From the NCBI GenBank assembly GCA_029948255.1, contig JALIZF010001702.1, positions 372,001 to 436,000 of the forward strand: 64,000 nucleotides of DNA. Direction: 5' to 3'. Of the stretch, positions 1-11,714 are shown in pieces. The DNA is from Telmatactis stephensoni. Lineage: Eukaryota > Cnidaria > Anthozoa > Actiniaria > Isophelliidae. The notes beneath the pieces are model-generated. The model made no database searches and was not told the origin of the DNA. It saw only the letters and a program-made list of their open reading frames with translations. The position numbers were made by a program, and so were the translations under genes. Numbering within the stretch: position 1 is the stretch's first letter; the number at the start of each line of letters is the position of its first letter.

Positions 1-1044
1 CATTCGTTTAATCTAAAGCGTCAAATATACAGTAGACAATGCGGTATCTTTGACCGTGATGCAACGTACAACTAGCTTTTTAAAATCAGTTAGTTTTATA
101 ATCATTGCCAACGCTAGCCGTTTGTGATTGTTTGAAAAATTGCTTTTACTCAAAGTGCTAAATATTTTGAACTGTGTGTGTCCGACACTGATCCTGGAGA
201 ATTATGTTTTGTAGTTCAACATTGGAGGTCAACTAGCAGTGTTCGTCACACAACGCACAAGAGATAGACAAGAAACATTTCATATATCAGAGAAAGCGGT
301 GTACTTTCGTGAGTTTTAGGGGAACAGTTCTGCTAACGTGGATACACCAGCTGTTTTCTGCTCGCAGCACTTCACTTTCTATTAGAAATGGCTAGTTTAT
401 TTAAGTATTTCCATAGATGTTCAAAAGAAGATGGTTGTTTCAACTCCACTTTAAAAATGTGTCAAATAGAATAAATCATGAAAACTACATTGTACAGAGT
501 CATTTAGTTAATAATCACTGATGGTTGCTTGGTTGAAGGAATAAAATATTTATGTATGTGCTTGTTAAATACACTGGCTCAATGATGAGCTGATCCAATC
601 CTCTTTGAGGCTTCATTTTGGTCATTTTCATTGAGAATGGTTGGGCCCTTAAAAATGTGGCTGGGTATATGAGGTTTTGTTTTTTTTCTCCACTTTTTTC
701 TTCCCCCCATTTTTTGTTTATTTCTTTTCCTTTTGTTTTCTTTCTTTCCTTTTTTTTCTGCTTTTCCTATCTTTTCTTGTTTCGTTTTCTTTTCCTTTCC
801 TTTCTTTTTTCTTTTCTCTTCTTTTCTCCTTTTCCTTTTCTCTCTCGTTTTTGTGGCAGGGGTTCCGCTTTACTACTGGGCTTCCTTTACATTTCGCATT
901 GGAAGACTGAGAACTAGTTCTCTTATTGCACATGCGCCAGTCAGTCCCGGTCACTCGGAAGTTGAAAAAGTTCGCGATTCAAACGTGAAAAAATCTCAAA
1001 TTATCTCCTTTAATCGCGATTTTCAGTTCTGAAACTACTCTATA
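1..1044. other. Upstream region of DDX19, no gene seen
   Basis: No coding exon could be supported here. It is AT-rich sequence followed by a long pyrimidine tract at 673-848 and about 195 bases of mixed sequence directly before the DDX19 start codon. The DDX19 promoter and 5' UTR must lie in this stretch if the start at 1045 is right, but I see no clear TATA box. The short reading frames over the pyrimidine tract are low-complexity and are not genes. Confidence 0.5.
673..848 (+). repeat. Polypyrimidine (T/C-rich) tract
   Basis: About 175 bases almost wholly T and C on the plus strand, made of irregular TTTTC, TTTCC and CTTTT runs, ending about 200 bases before the DDX19 start codon. Such a tract can adopt unusual DNA structure, but its position near a promoter may be chance; similar tracts occur at 10164-10290 and 48877-49090. 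Confidence 0.8.
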
Positions 1045-4000
1045 ATGGCTGAAGAAGATTGGGCTGCTGCTGCAGATGAGCAAGAAAGAGGTTTGAGCAG
1101 TCAGGTTTGTTAAAAAAGATGCTAAAATTCCAGGCTTGCGTTTGACATGTTACCACGTGTGTCCAAGATCAAGCTTCAAATATCTTTTTTTTCGATGCGA
1201 TTTTGCCTAAGAATTGAAAACGATTTGTCCTGTATTCTTTTAGTGGTTTAAGGTCCTTGATAGACCTGCATTTTGCGTTATTGGAATGTGTTCTGAACCT
1301 TTTCTAACCGTGAAAAATGTTTGATGTTGTAGCAAGGATTATTCATCTCGAAAAAAGTGAAGTGCTCAAATTCTCCACATTTTTTAGTTGAATTTTTATT
1401 TATTTCCAAACCACGAGAAAAAGTGAACCATGATAGGTTTTACAAAGATATTACTTCAGGGAATGTGTTGACCAGCCTTGCTTGAATCGCCTTACATCTC
1501 TGTGAAGCCTCTGATTTCATCTCCTTTGCCAGCAACTATTCATAATCAAAGATTCATCTAAGAATTCTGTCAGTAATTTTTGATTTTTCAGAAAACATGT
1601 TGAACACATCATTATTATATGATTGAGTCTGTTTTCTTTGTTATTCATAGGACTTTATATCACTAAATTCACGATGATTACATGTATATATTGTATAGAG
1701 CTTCTCCGCGATGTATCTGTATAAATCACTTGAATTTATAATTCCCGGGATTTATCTAGATACATCACTTGAATTTATAATTTCGTTCCATACTTCCTTA
1801 GATGATTTATGTGTGGACATCAAGACTTAGAAATTTTCTTAGAAATATACTAAGTAGCGATTTTTGGTGGAAAAAAAGTCTTTGATAAATGACAGAGATT
1901 CGAACACGAGACTTTCTGCACTCCTGTACCCGCTTTTAACCACTATACTACTGAGCTAACTGATGGAATCTTCTCAACAAAAAAATCTTTTGTGTGTTAT
2001 CATGAAGTTCGTTAGTGTTTCTCTGAATAGAATTGAAAAACAATTATTTAAGGTTTCCTTCTGGGAATTTGGTAACAATGATTTAATTAGTGATTGACTG
2101 TCTTTTTGAATCGCTTTTGTGTGAAAACCTCCTCAATCATATAATAAGGCAGATAAATACCTCGAAGCTCGGCTTTTATCCATGTATATGGCTAAAAGCC
2201 TTGCTTCTCGGTATTTATCCCTTCCATACTGCTCACACACTCTTAATAATAATAATAATAATAATACTAATACACTTATTACGCGCTTATCCATTTCTGC
2301 TCTAAGCGCAAAATAATAAAATAAAAATAATAAAAAAGTAAATAAAATAAAAAATAACTATGTGAATTATATTAATTAAGTTCCAAGTTAAATGCAGACT
2401 TGAATAAGTAAGTCTTCAAAGCTGACTTGAAGGATGAAAGGGATGATTCGGATCTTATGAAGGGAGGAAGGGCATTCCACAGTTCAGGACCACACACAGA
2501 GAATGTACGATGACCATATGACTTTAAGCGAAATTGGCCACGATTAAGTTGAATAGAAGATGAGGATCGAAGGTTTCTTGATGGCTTGTAACGAGAAATC
2601 AAGTCGGAGATGTAAGATGGAGCCAGGTCATTGAGTGATTTAAATGTAATGAGTAGAATCTTGAACTTGATGCGATCAGCCACAGGAAGCCAATGTAACT
2701 GAATCAAGATAGGCGTGATATGGCAGTGTTTACGAGAACAAGTAATTACACGAGCAGCAGCATTTTGGACTGACTGTAGTTTAGATAGAAGATGATTGGG
2801 AAGGCCAAATAGGAGGCAGTTGAAGTGATCTATCTTGGAAGTTACAAAAGCATGGACCAGTCTCTCGGTCACACTTTAATAAAACCTTTGGAAAATTGGG
2901 GGCAGACGACTTTGGGTGAGAGGCCAGAAAAACCTATCCAGCCATGCTTATTTTCACACACCATAATTTTGTTTGTATTACAGAGTTTTTAACACTTTTT
3001 ATAACAGAAAAATCAGGTCAGGCTGGACGGGACAATATCTGGCTCTTGGCTTCATTTGTACAGACCTGATCGCTGTGAAATGTTTTCTCATCTGACCTCC
3101 CACTCAGTCAATAAGTACATAATCTTAGATAAGATTTCAACCTCTCTTTATAAATGGCATTTTTGATCTAAGACACAACTTATCAAGGAACAGCATTCTA
3201 ATTTTGTTCACATCTTAGGACAAAAAGATTTGCTCATACAGAGTTTTGCATATTCTTATTTTAAGTCACATATAAGATAAGACAAGACTTACTTCAATTA
3301 GATGTGAATGCTTCTTCAAGTGTGGATTTGTGGAAAAAAACCAAGCCCTCAGCATGATTTTGAACCCATGACCTTCGGATTTCTGGGAAGCTATCTGAAG
3401 GCTCTAGTAGCAAGCAGGTCGAAGTTATCGTTATTAATGCTGAGCACGTGCAGGAAGAATGTTGTCCAATAACTTCAAACTTCATCGGACCAGAAATCCG
3501 AAGGTTGTGGGTTCAAACCATGCTCAGGGCTCAGGTTTTTTCTGAGCTAAAATCCACACTCAAAGGAGCATTCACATCTAATCAACACATTTCCAAGTGA
3601 CAATCCATTCCCATTCATTAAGACTTCTTCCACAAATATAAATGACCTTTAATAACATGCAAGTATTTTTACATGAAATGTATCATATTTATAGGTGACC
3701 AAGCTTGCTATTAGTATAAATATTAAAGGTGGAGCAAAACCAGTACAGGAACAAAAATCTGCAACTACAGATGAATCTGGCTGGGATGAAACCCCCTCAC
3801 AAACTGTAAATTCTGAAGAAGCAGATTCATCTTCACGTAAGTTGACTCTTTATCACTTGAAGGGGTCCAAATTTTTTATCTCTCATATTATTATTGTTAC
3901 CAGAGTTGTTAAAAAGACTTTAAGTGGGCTGGAGAATGGACTTTAGCAGACAGCAATGGGGAGAGGGGCCGCAAAGATCTTAAAATAGCCAGTGATATTG

Positions 4001-7000
4001 ATAAAAACAATGATATTGCCAGTTGCCAGTTCTTTTTGACAACTCTAATTACTGATATGAATGTGAATATTTGATGCTGAATCAAAAATGGATGGTATCA
4101 CGAGGTAAATTTGTTCTCAGTATTATGAACATTGAAGCACTCAAGGAATCAAAGTATAAAATGAAGTACCGGTAAGATTTTGATGAGCTTTAAAAGTCAC
4201 TCTACTTAATATTTTTCTAAACAATATTACATTATTTTGTGTGTGACTTCATGTCATATGCAAAGTTGATGATGAAAAATGTTTTTGAAATTTATTCAAA
4301 ATCAAACATTATTTGTCAGAACTTCTTGATTGGAAGATATTTGATTTGCTTGATATCATACAAGTGCAAAATGCTATAATTGCATTTTCTGGATCTCATC
4401 AAAAGTGCACAATATTTGAGTTCCAGGGATTTGGATGTTATCACTACTATGGCAATACATACCCCAAAGAAATGTACTACATCACCATTCTATTTTTTCT
4501 CAACAGAGCAACTAGCAGAGTCATCATTGTTAACCAAACTGCTAAGAACGAACCTTGTAACTTCTAAACATGAAGTTGAAGTCAGGCGAAATGATCCTAA
4601 CTCACCACTGTACTCTGTTAAGTCATTTGAGGAACTACCACTGTAAGTGTTCATATACCTATACTAGACTTCTTGACATTTAGTGACTTTATTGCTTTTT
4701 TCCTTGAACATACAGTATTAAACCAATTTCTCAAGGTACAGAATTATGCCAAAAATATTTCCAAAGAACTGGGATGTATTCTGTTTTGAAACACCTCATT
4801 TTCCATTCCCATGAGTACTGTTAATTGTTCTTTAAAAATAGTGACAAAGTATTTAAAAAATCATGATTAATATATTCATTGTGCTGATTTTTATATTTCA
4901 GTTCAACACAGCTAAAGAAAGGAGTATATGAGATGGGTTTTAACAAACCTTCAAAAATCCAAGAGACAGCTTTACCATTGCTGCTAGCTGACCCGTAAGT
5001 CTTTCTCAGTTAGAATTAAATCATTTTGTTAGATCCTGATCATCATGTAAAAAATACCCTTTGGAATGTTGTCTGTATGAACTTGTTCTTGAAATAAAGT
5101 TTTGTCTTGTTTCTGATTGGTTGACCTGATTAATTCATTCAATTAGCATCTTGTATAGATAGACTAATCACAATAGTCATTACAACAACATCATAAAAAA
5201 TGTTGGTTCTGGAACAACTTCTAACAGACAATGTTCCCAGGGGCATTGTTTTCTCAAGTTTGGATACTTGCATCATTGAATAAAATGGAGATTTTGAAAA
5301 TGATATTGTATTATAACCTGTATCATTTGGCAGGGTTGTCTATTGTAGCTTCTCTGTTATTATTACAGAGTGGACTTCATGCAGAAGTCTAATTCAAAGA
5401 CTGATGCTCCATCCATCTCTCACATTATATTACTGTATTATTAATACAATATATGTACTTATATGCATAGAGCAATTTGTGTATGACTGAAAATGGCATC
5501 ATCATGGCTTTTTGTATCTACTGCAGAATGCAGTAGATACTATGTCATCGTGTTGAAAATGGATATACTTCATGCTTCACTCAAATTATGAGATCACGGT
5601 ATATTGGTATTCACTAGAACATGTGTGAGTTTCGACACGAAGTTCTATGCTTGTTAACAATAGAAAGTGTTAACAATAGAAAAGTCGGAATATTTTCGGA
5701 AAATACACGGGAACACGGCCGACATGACGACTGTTGACAAGTTTGACAGGAATTCAAGTCAAAAATCTTGGTAAGTGATGTTTTTAACAATGTTTTTATG
5801 TCCATTGATAAGGCTCAGCTTTAATAGAATGTGCCAGGTTTATTCTTACGGAGAATTTTTAAATCATTATTCAATTTTGAGGTCATTTTTGAGCCGGTAA
5901 GTCAATACAATATTGAAGTGTTCATCTCGATCTCGTTTGAGCCTTTCGCAAATGTTCTATATTTTAGCAACTGTAAACAAGTTTACACCGATTGCATGTA
6001 AACTATCATCAAATAATTCACTTCATTATATAATATTTCAGCTCCTATTTAAATAAAAAAATGTAATGGCCTACAGTACTGATGTACGAAGACCTCTAAC
6101 CGTGGATCTTGATTGCAAGGCCAAACAAACACTAGCAATTCCTTTAATAAAACCTATGACACTGTCTATGAAAGCTCTCTCTATTGATGGTCGACGTAAA
6201 AACATTGTTAAGAATATCACTTACCAAGTTTTTCCGAACATTTAATTTTCGAAAGACATCAGTTGAGGTAATAACAAACTGCCCTGTCCAACTCCATAAA
6301 ATTCTTCAACATTCTTCATGTTTTTCTTTTCAATGCATTTCACATTGTCAAAAATATTTCTATAACACGTCTGCAGTAGATACATGCACCTTTCAGGTGC
6401 CTTTTATTTCCCATGGCTATGGCAAGAATTTTAAATGTTTTTGTTGGCAGAACAGCAGTGATGATACAGTCACGGCAATGCACAGTCTGTTTCACAGTCA
6501 TAAGGAAATGGCTCTATGTTGTTGTACTCTTATGGCACTCCTTTTTATTGTCATTATGTTTTGATGTCATCCATGCATCTATTCGAGTACATAAATGGGA
6601 CACTTTCTATTCCTACAAATCAAAAGCTTCCATGCAAACCCTTGGATTCTTATATAAACATATTTATCTTACACCATAGAAAATACAGCCAATCAGAAAG
6701 TAGGAAAGCCATTGTATATTCTGTAGTATTCAGCTGTCTCTTCCCATGAGACATTGTGGTTACTGGCTGTATTTTCTATGGTGTGAGATAAAATAGTTAT
6801 ACAATGGTTTCTCGTGACATACCCTGGATATCCCACCCATCACTTGTATTTAATATAAAGGCTTGTGTGTATACTAGAAAATACAAGTGACTTGTGTGAG
6901 ATTCCATATATATTCATTCCAAGACAAAAAAATTAAGAATACCTTTATCACCTTTAAGAATATTATTAATAATTATTGATTAAGTGTTTTATACAAGTAA

Positions 7001-10000
7001 TTTTCCATGCATTTATCATAACTGTAACCTTACCAAATCAGTGTTAACTACAATTAAGGATTATTAAGTTTCTAGTGTTTAACTCCTTAGCTATTATTTG
7101 ATGTTTTTAGTCCTAACAACATGATAGCACAGTCCCAGTCTGGCACAGGAAAAACAGCTGCTTTTGTGTTGACAATGTTAAGTAGAGTTGATGCCACAAA
7201 GGACTATCCTCAGGTAATAACAATAATTATAATTAATAATCATAATACATGACATATATATAGCGCCTATCCAAATCTGCTCTTACTAGATGCTTTACAA
7301 CACACACACACACACAAAAACAGACCAAGGTAGACCAAGAGCTTATGTTGGTGCCTTTGGCTGCCATTACCCAGTTTGTGCCACGATACTAATTACAATG
7401 TTAAAATCACTCTAAACAAAACTATCATAACTACATGTCATCATAATCTGTTAGAAGGATTTGTATGACTGTAAAAACAGCTGAGTGTCACAGTACAGGT
7501 ACCTCAGAAATTTTGAATGTTTACATAGTTATCAGGGCACTGGATGGTGATAGAATGACATGGTCCATTTCAAACTCACACAAAAAATACTCTGTTATAG
7601 TTTATATTTCATTTTGATCTATATTTTAGGTGTTGTGTCTGTCACCAACCTTTGAGTTGGCAATGCAAACTGGAAAAGTAGCAGAACAGATGGGTAAACA
7701 CTGTCCACACATTAGAGTCACCTATGCTGTAAGGGGACATAATTGTAAGTCTAGAAAACGTATAATACTATTACACTGTCCACACATTAGAGTCACCTAT
7801 GCTGTAAGGGGACATAATTGTAAGTCTAGACAACGTATAATACTATTACACTGTCCACACATTAGACTCACCTATGCTGTAAGGGGACATAATTGTAAGT
7901 CTAGACAACGTATAATAGAGCGGTTTTCGTATGAGTGGGAAACTGACCGTACCAGTTACGGTCAATGCACAGTACGGTTACGGCAGGGATTTCGAATGTT
8001 TTTGTCGACATTACGGCACTGACACGGTCACGGTACGGTACGGTCAGTTTCCCACTCATACGAAAACCGCTCTACTATTACACTGTCCACACATTAGACT
8101 CACCTATGCTGTAAGGGGACATAATTGTAAGTCTAGACAACGTATAATACTATTACACTGTCCACACATTAGACTCACCTATGCTGTAAGGGGACATAAT
8201 TGTAAGTCTAGACAACGTATAATACTATTACACTGTCCACACATTAGACTCACCTATGCTGTAAGGGGACATCGGTGTAAGTCTAGACAACGTATAATAC
8301 TATTACACTGTCCACACATTAGACTCACCTATGCTGTAAGGGGACATAATTGTAAGTCTAGACAACGTATAATACTATTACACTGTCCACACATTAGACT
8401 CACCTATGCTGTAAGGGGACATAATTGTAAGTCTAGACAACGTATAATACTATTACACTGTCCACACATTAGAGTCACCTATGCTGTAAGGGGACATCGG
8501 TGTAAGTCTAGACAACGTATAATACTATTACACTGTCCACACATTAGACTCACCTATGCTGTAAGGGGACATAATTGTAAGTCTAGACAACGTATAATAC
8601 TATTACACTGTCCACACATTAGAGTCACCTATGCTGTAAGGGGACATAATTGTAAGTCTAGACAACGTATAATACTATTACACTGTCCACACATTAGACT
8701 CACCTATGCTGTAAGGGGACATAATTGTAAGTCTAGACAACGTATAATACTATTACACTGTCCACACATTAGAGTCACCTATGCTGTAAGGGGACATCGG
8801 TGTAAGTCTAGACAACGTATAATACTATTACACTGTCCACACATTAGACTCACCTATGCTGTAAGGGGACATAATTGTAAGTCTAGACAACGTATAATAC
8901 TATTACACTGTCCACACATTAGAGTCACCTATGCTGTAAGGGGACATAATTGTAAGTCTAGACAACGTATAATACTATTACACTGTCCACACATTAGACT
9001 CACCTATGCTGTAAGGGGACATAATTGTAAGTCTAGACAACGTATAATACTATTACACTGTCCACACATTAGACTCACCTATGCTGTAAGGGGACATAAT
9101 TGTAAGTCTAGACAACGTATAATACTATTACACTGTCCACACATTAGACTCACCTATGCTGTAAGGGGACATAATTGTAAGTCTAGACAACGTATAATAC
9201 TATTACACTGTCCACACATTAGACTCACCTATGCTGTAAGGGTCATCATTGTATATATTGTAATGATTCTCTTTTAAGTGATAATTTACCATATGTTTCA
9301 TTTCTTTACAGTACAACGAGGTCAGAGGTGTACAGACCATATCATTATTGGTACCCCGGGAACAGTACTTGACTGGATAAGAAAACTACGAGCCTTTGAC
9401 CCCAAGAAGATTAATGTATTCGTACTGGATGAAGCTGATATAATGATTGCTATTCAGGGACATCAGGATCAGTCTATAAGAGTCCAGAAGTAAGAAATAA
9501 GGCTACAAGTCTCAGGCTATGCTCTTTTTATACTGTTATATAATTATATTTCCTTTCATTCTAGTTTGATCCCCAGTGACCTCACATCCTTGTTTCAACT
9601 TCTTAATTTCCTTTCCGTGTAGCTTTAATTAGCTTTAAATACCCTTAAAATGGAGCAATGATGGATAGAGGGGGGTAGAGGGCACACCCTCAAACGCTTG
9701 AAACATGAGCCTTTGGCTCGGGAGACTGGGCAACCACTCCCCGCAGACTCGAAGTAAAATAAACTACCTTTACCTTTACCTTTCTCTGTTATCATCAGTG
9801 TTTGATATATTTCACTGATATATTCATTAGTGTTTGATATTTCACTGATATGTTTCCTTATTTCAGAACTTTACCCAAAAATTGTCAGACACTTCTGTTT
9901 TCTGCTACTTATGAAGATACTGTGATGGATTTTGCCAAATCAGTGGTGACCAATCCAATCGAGATACGACTACGACGAGAAGAAGAGAGCTTGGACAATA

Positions 10001-10961
10001 TCAAGCAATATTATGTCAAGTGTAAGAATGCTAATGATAAGTTTGAAGCTTTATGTAATCTATATGGAGTGGTCAACATTGGACAATGTATAGTGTTTTG
10101 TATGGTAAGTAATGCTGTAAGTAAGTTGGCTCTGTATCCATGCTCCCCCATTTTTCTTCCTTAAGTTTCTCTCCTTCCTTCCTTCCTCCCTCCCTCCTCC
10201 CTCCCTCCCTCCCTCCCTCCCTCCTCCTTTCCTTCCTCCCTCTCTCCCTCCCTCCCTCCTCCTTTCCTTCCTTCCTTTCTTTCTTTCTTTATCGAAATCT
10301 GAATTTGGAAATGTGACAGTGTAGCATTTAATATCAACATCATCATTAAATTAATGCTTTTGATTGATGTTGTTCGAAACTAGACAATTAGCATTAATCC
10401 AGGATTAGATCTAAGCAAACCATTCACTTTAACGCAGGATTAGTTTTAATCTCCCTTCAATTAACAATGGGCCCAGAAGCATAAGTTTCAAATTGATGAT
10501 GTTTATGATATATGTGATGATAAAGGTATTTTTCTCTTCAGACACGTAAAAGTGCAGCCTGGTTAGCGGAAAAGATGGTGCGATGTGGTCACAGTGTTGC
10601 AATGTTAAGTGGTGAAATCACCATTGAACAGCGACTGGCTGTCATCAACAGATTCCGGGAAGGCAAAGAGAAGCTGCTTATCACCACCAATGTGTCTGCC
10701 CGGGGTATTGACATAGAACAAGTCACGTTAGTAATCAACTATGACGTGCCCATTGACATGCAAGGGAGGCCAGACTATGAAACTTATCTACATCGTATTG
10801 GTCGAACTGGACGTTTTGGCAAGAATGGTCTTGCTATTAACTTTGTTGATGGTGAAAGATCTATGAATGTTTTGAAGAAGATTGAAGAACATTTTGGACG
10901 AAAAATTAAGATCTTAGATACAGATGATGTTGATGAAAACATGTCTTTCTTGTATTTCTAA
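1045..10961 (+). CDS. DDX19: DEAD-box RNA helicase DDX19 (Dbp5), mRNA export
   Basis: ATP-dependent helicase of the DDX19/Dbp5 family, which remodels mRNPs on the cytoplasmic face of the nuclear pore. Exons by GT-AG and phase: 1045-1104, 3695-3836, 4507-4642, 4902-4994, 7111-7213, 7630-7744, 9312-9489, 9867-10104, 10542-10961, giving 494 residues against about 479 in human DDX19B. Visible motifs in order: [15 protein letters not shown] (exon 3), Q-motif region [11 protein letters not shown] (exon 4), Walker A SQSGTGKT (exon 5), [10 protein letters not shown] and VLDEAD (exon 7), LLFSAT (exon 8), [10 protein letters not shown] and [10 protein letters not shown] (exon 9). The start codon begins [14 protein letters not shown], resembling the vertebrate N-terminus. 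Odd points: exon 6 ends in a 19-copy satellite that repeats its own splice donor, and the usual FCHTRK reads FCMTRK across the exon 8/9 junction. Identification is very secure; the 5' end is a little less so. Confidence 0.95.
1893..1972 (-). repeat. tRNA-derived SINE head
   Basis: On the minus strand it reads like a tRNA: an A-box-like GTTAGCTCAGTAGTATAGTGG and, about 45 bases on, a B-box-like GTTCGAATC. The stems do not close into a clean cloverleaf and it sits in DDX19 intron 1, so a decayed SINE head is likelier than a working tRNA gene. Confidence 0.5.
2372..2872 (-). pseudogene. Non-LTR retrotransposon reverse-transcriptase tail (fragment)
   Basis: An open stretch of 166 codons on the minus strand in DDX19 intron 1. 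It carries the hallmark C-terminal end of LINE reverse transcriptases: [13 protein letters not shown], then [38 protein letters not shown] and ELWNALP. This matches the thumb/end region that follows the polymerase core in CR1/Jockey-like elements, which are abundant in cnidarians and fish. The polymerase core with its catalytic aspartates, the endonuclease and the 5' part are absent, so this is a 5'-truncated dead copy lying antisense to its host gene. The frame is still open, so the insertion may be fairly young. Confidence 0.85.
3292..3590. repeat. Inverted-repeat element in DDX19 intron 1
   Basis: Two arms of about 110 bases face each other. The left arm starts with ATTAGATGTGAATGCT and its complement closes the right arm near 3590; both hold a CCAGAAATCCGAAGG segment next to a tRNA-like GGGTTCAAA. 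It could be a nonautonomous DNA element or two facing SINE copies. It lies just upstream of exon 2. Confidence 0.6.
5614..6240. repeat. Inverted-repeat element in DDX19 intron 4
   Basis: Sequence at 5765-5822 (containing CTTGGTAAGTGATGTTTTTA) recurs in reverse complement at about 6165-6225. The 400 bases between hold no gene. The short open frames here (63 and 126 codons) have no recognisable motifs and follow the repeat. A fragment at 6405-6512 resembles the inside of the TA-flanked element seen at 7918-8072. Confidence 0.5.
6665..6791. mobile_element. Short inverted-repeat element (MITE)
   Basis: About 127 bases bounded by near-perfect terminal inverted repeats beginning TATCTTACACCATAGAAAAT, with the complement at the right end. 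No coding capacity. It sits in DDX19 intron 4 about 320 bases before exon 5. Confidence 0.7.
7454..7595. mobile_element. Decayed TA-flanked MITE, same family as 7918-8072
   Basis: Ends resemble GAAGGATTTGTATGACTGTAA and its complement, and the interior keeps the TTTTGAATGTTTACAT and ATGACATGGTCCATTT segments seen in the other copies. More diverged than the copy inside the satellite, so an older insertion of the same family. Confidence 0.5.
7699..9250 (+). repeat. 75-bp satellite repeating the exon 6 / intron 6 junction of DDX19
   Basis: Nineteen units of exactly 75 bases, three before and sixteen after an inserted MITE (starts at 7699, 7774, 7849, then every 75 bases from 8081 to 9206). Each unit holds the last 46 bases of exon 6 (coding [15 protein letters not shown]), the splice donor GTAAGT, and the first 29 bases of intron 6. 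Units are almost identical; they differ by AGAGTC/AGACTC (V or L) and ATAATT/ATCGGT just before the donor. Because 75 is a multiple of three and has no stop, the array stays open and every unit's donor is in the right phase for exon 7. The last unit is decayed (donor GTATAT). Only use of the first donor gives a normal-length DDX19. It is not a separate repeat-protein gene. Confidence 0.95.
7918..8072. mobile_element. MITE with TA target duplication, inside the satellite
   Basis: A 155-base element with terminal inverted repeats of about 36 bases starting GAGCGGTTTTCGTATGAGTG. It interrupts the intron part of satellite unit 3; TA at 7916-7917 is repeated at 8073-8074, and removing the element plus one TA restores a perfect 75-base unit. 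TA duplication fits the Tc1/mariner group. Related, more diverged copies lie at 7454-7595, 14173-14307 and 46498-46643. Its in-frame stop (TGA at 8020-8022) closes the frame that runs through the first three units. Confidence 0.9.
9615..9785 (+). mobile_element. 5'-truncated tRNA-derived SINE
   Basis: Matches the body of the SINE at 56818-57067 in opposite orientation: GTGTAGCTTTAATTAGCTTT, then GGAGCAATGATGG, CATGAGCC, GGAGACTGGGCAACCACTC and a tail of repeated CTTTAC units ending near 9783. The tRNA-like head is missing. It lies in DDX19 intron 7. Confidence 0.8.
10164..10290 (+). repeat. CCTCCCT/CCTT-rich microsatellite
   Basis: Tandem CTTCC, CCTCCCT and CTTT units over about 125 bases in DDX19 intron 8, starting about 60 bases after the exon 8 donor. 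Confidence 0.9.
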
Positions 10962-11165
10962 AAAAGATCTGGAACCCAAGAAAATAACGCTATTCTCAAA
11001 TGTCAAAATATTTAATGAACTAATCGCATAAAATTATAACTTTTTGATTTCAATAGATTTTTTACAAAAAGCTGTAAGTATTCTTTCTAAGGATATCATG
11101 ATTTTTTTCTTAAAAATCTTAGTAGAATTATTTGGTAAACTCTTGCAAACTTGGCGAGTAGAGTC

Positions 11166-11578
11166 TATCGTACGACTTCCATATATGGATGTCCATATAC
11201 AGGGCACTGATGTACATATAGAAGGCTCTCATGTACACATAGAAGGTTCATTAATTATGTATGCAATCATGTACATATGCATGGTTTTTAATATGTATGT
11301 CGTTCTATAAATACCCAGAAAATTCCAATTCCATCAAGCGAAATCATCTCATGGCTTAATGGTTAGGTTTAGGGTAAATAATAGGGTTGGGCAATGCATA
11401 CGGTGCTGGGATCGAAACTTCACAATATTTCTCAAAAGTCTTTTTCATTTCTAATTGAAAATGATTTAGGATCTTTGAAAATTTTCTAAGTTTTTCTCAG
11501 CATTATCTGTACATGAGAGCCTTCTATGTGTACATCAGAGCCGTCTATACGTACATCCATATATGGATATCGTACGAC
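11166..11578. mobile_element. Inverted-repeat element downstream of DDX19
   Basis: Terminal inverted repeats around TCGTACGA and CCATATATGGATGT, extending inward about 75 bases at each side (11169-11245 and 11500-11578), with blocks ATGTACACATAGAAGG and its relatives repeated within each arm. About 410 bases in all, no coding. It fills most of the space between the DDX19 stop codon and the SLCO exon. Confidence 0.75.
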
Positions 11579-11714
11579 AAATCCCTCTCGAGTGGGCACC
11601 CCAAAGACTTTTCTTTGCGCGTTGGGCTACCTGTGAAATCATCTGACACAGGAAACCCAAGGACCATAAAAAAGCATCCGTCAAATTTATGGTTTTTCTA
11701 ATTTCCAATCTCAG

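Noticed and set aside
618..1032. Open frames of 77-99 codons over the pyrimidine tract
   Set aside because: Low-complexity Phe/Ser/Leu product of a T/C tract; no domain and overlapping in all frames.
3695..3946. Open frame ending at 3946 as a separate small gene
   Set aside because: Only 3695-3836 is coding (DDX19 exon 2); the rest is read-through past the GTAAGT donor.
7699..9250. Regular repeats that might suggest a CRISPR array
   Set aside because: There are no unique spacers: the 75-base units join end to end and contain a eukaryotic exon-intron junction of the host gene.
7931..9277. 448-codon open frame as a repeat-protein gene
   Set aside because: It is the satellite read through. 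The same coding piece belongs to DDX19 exon 6, and the start codon lies inside the inserted MITE.
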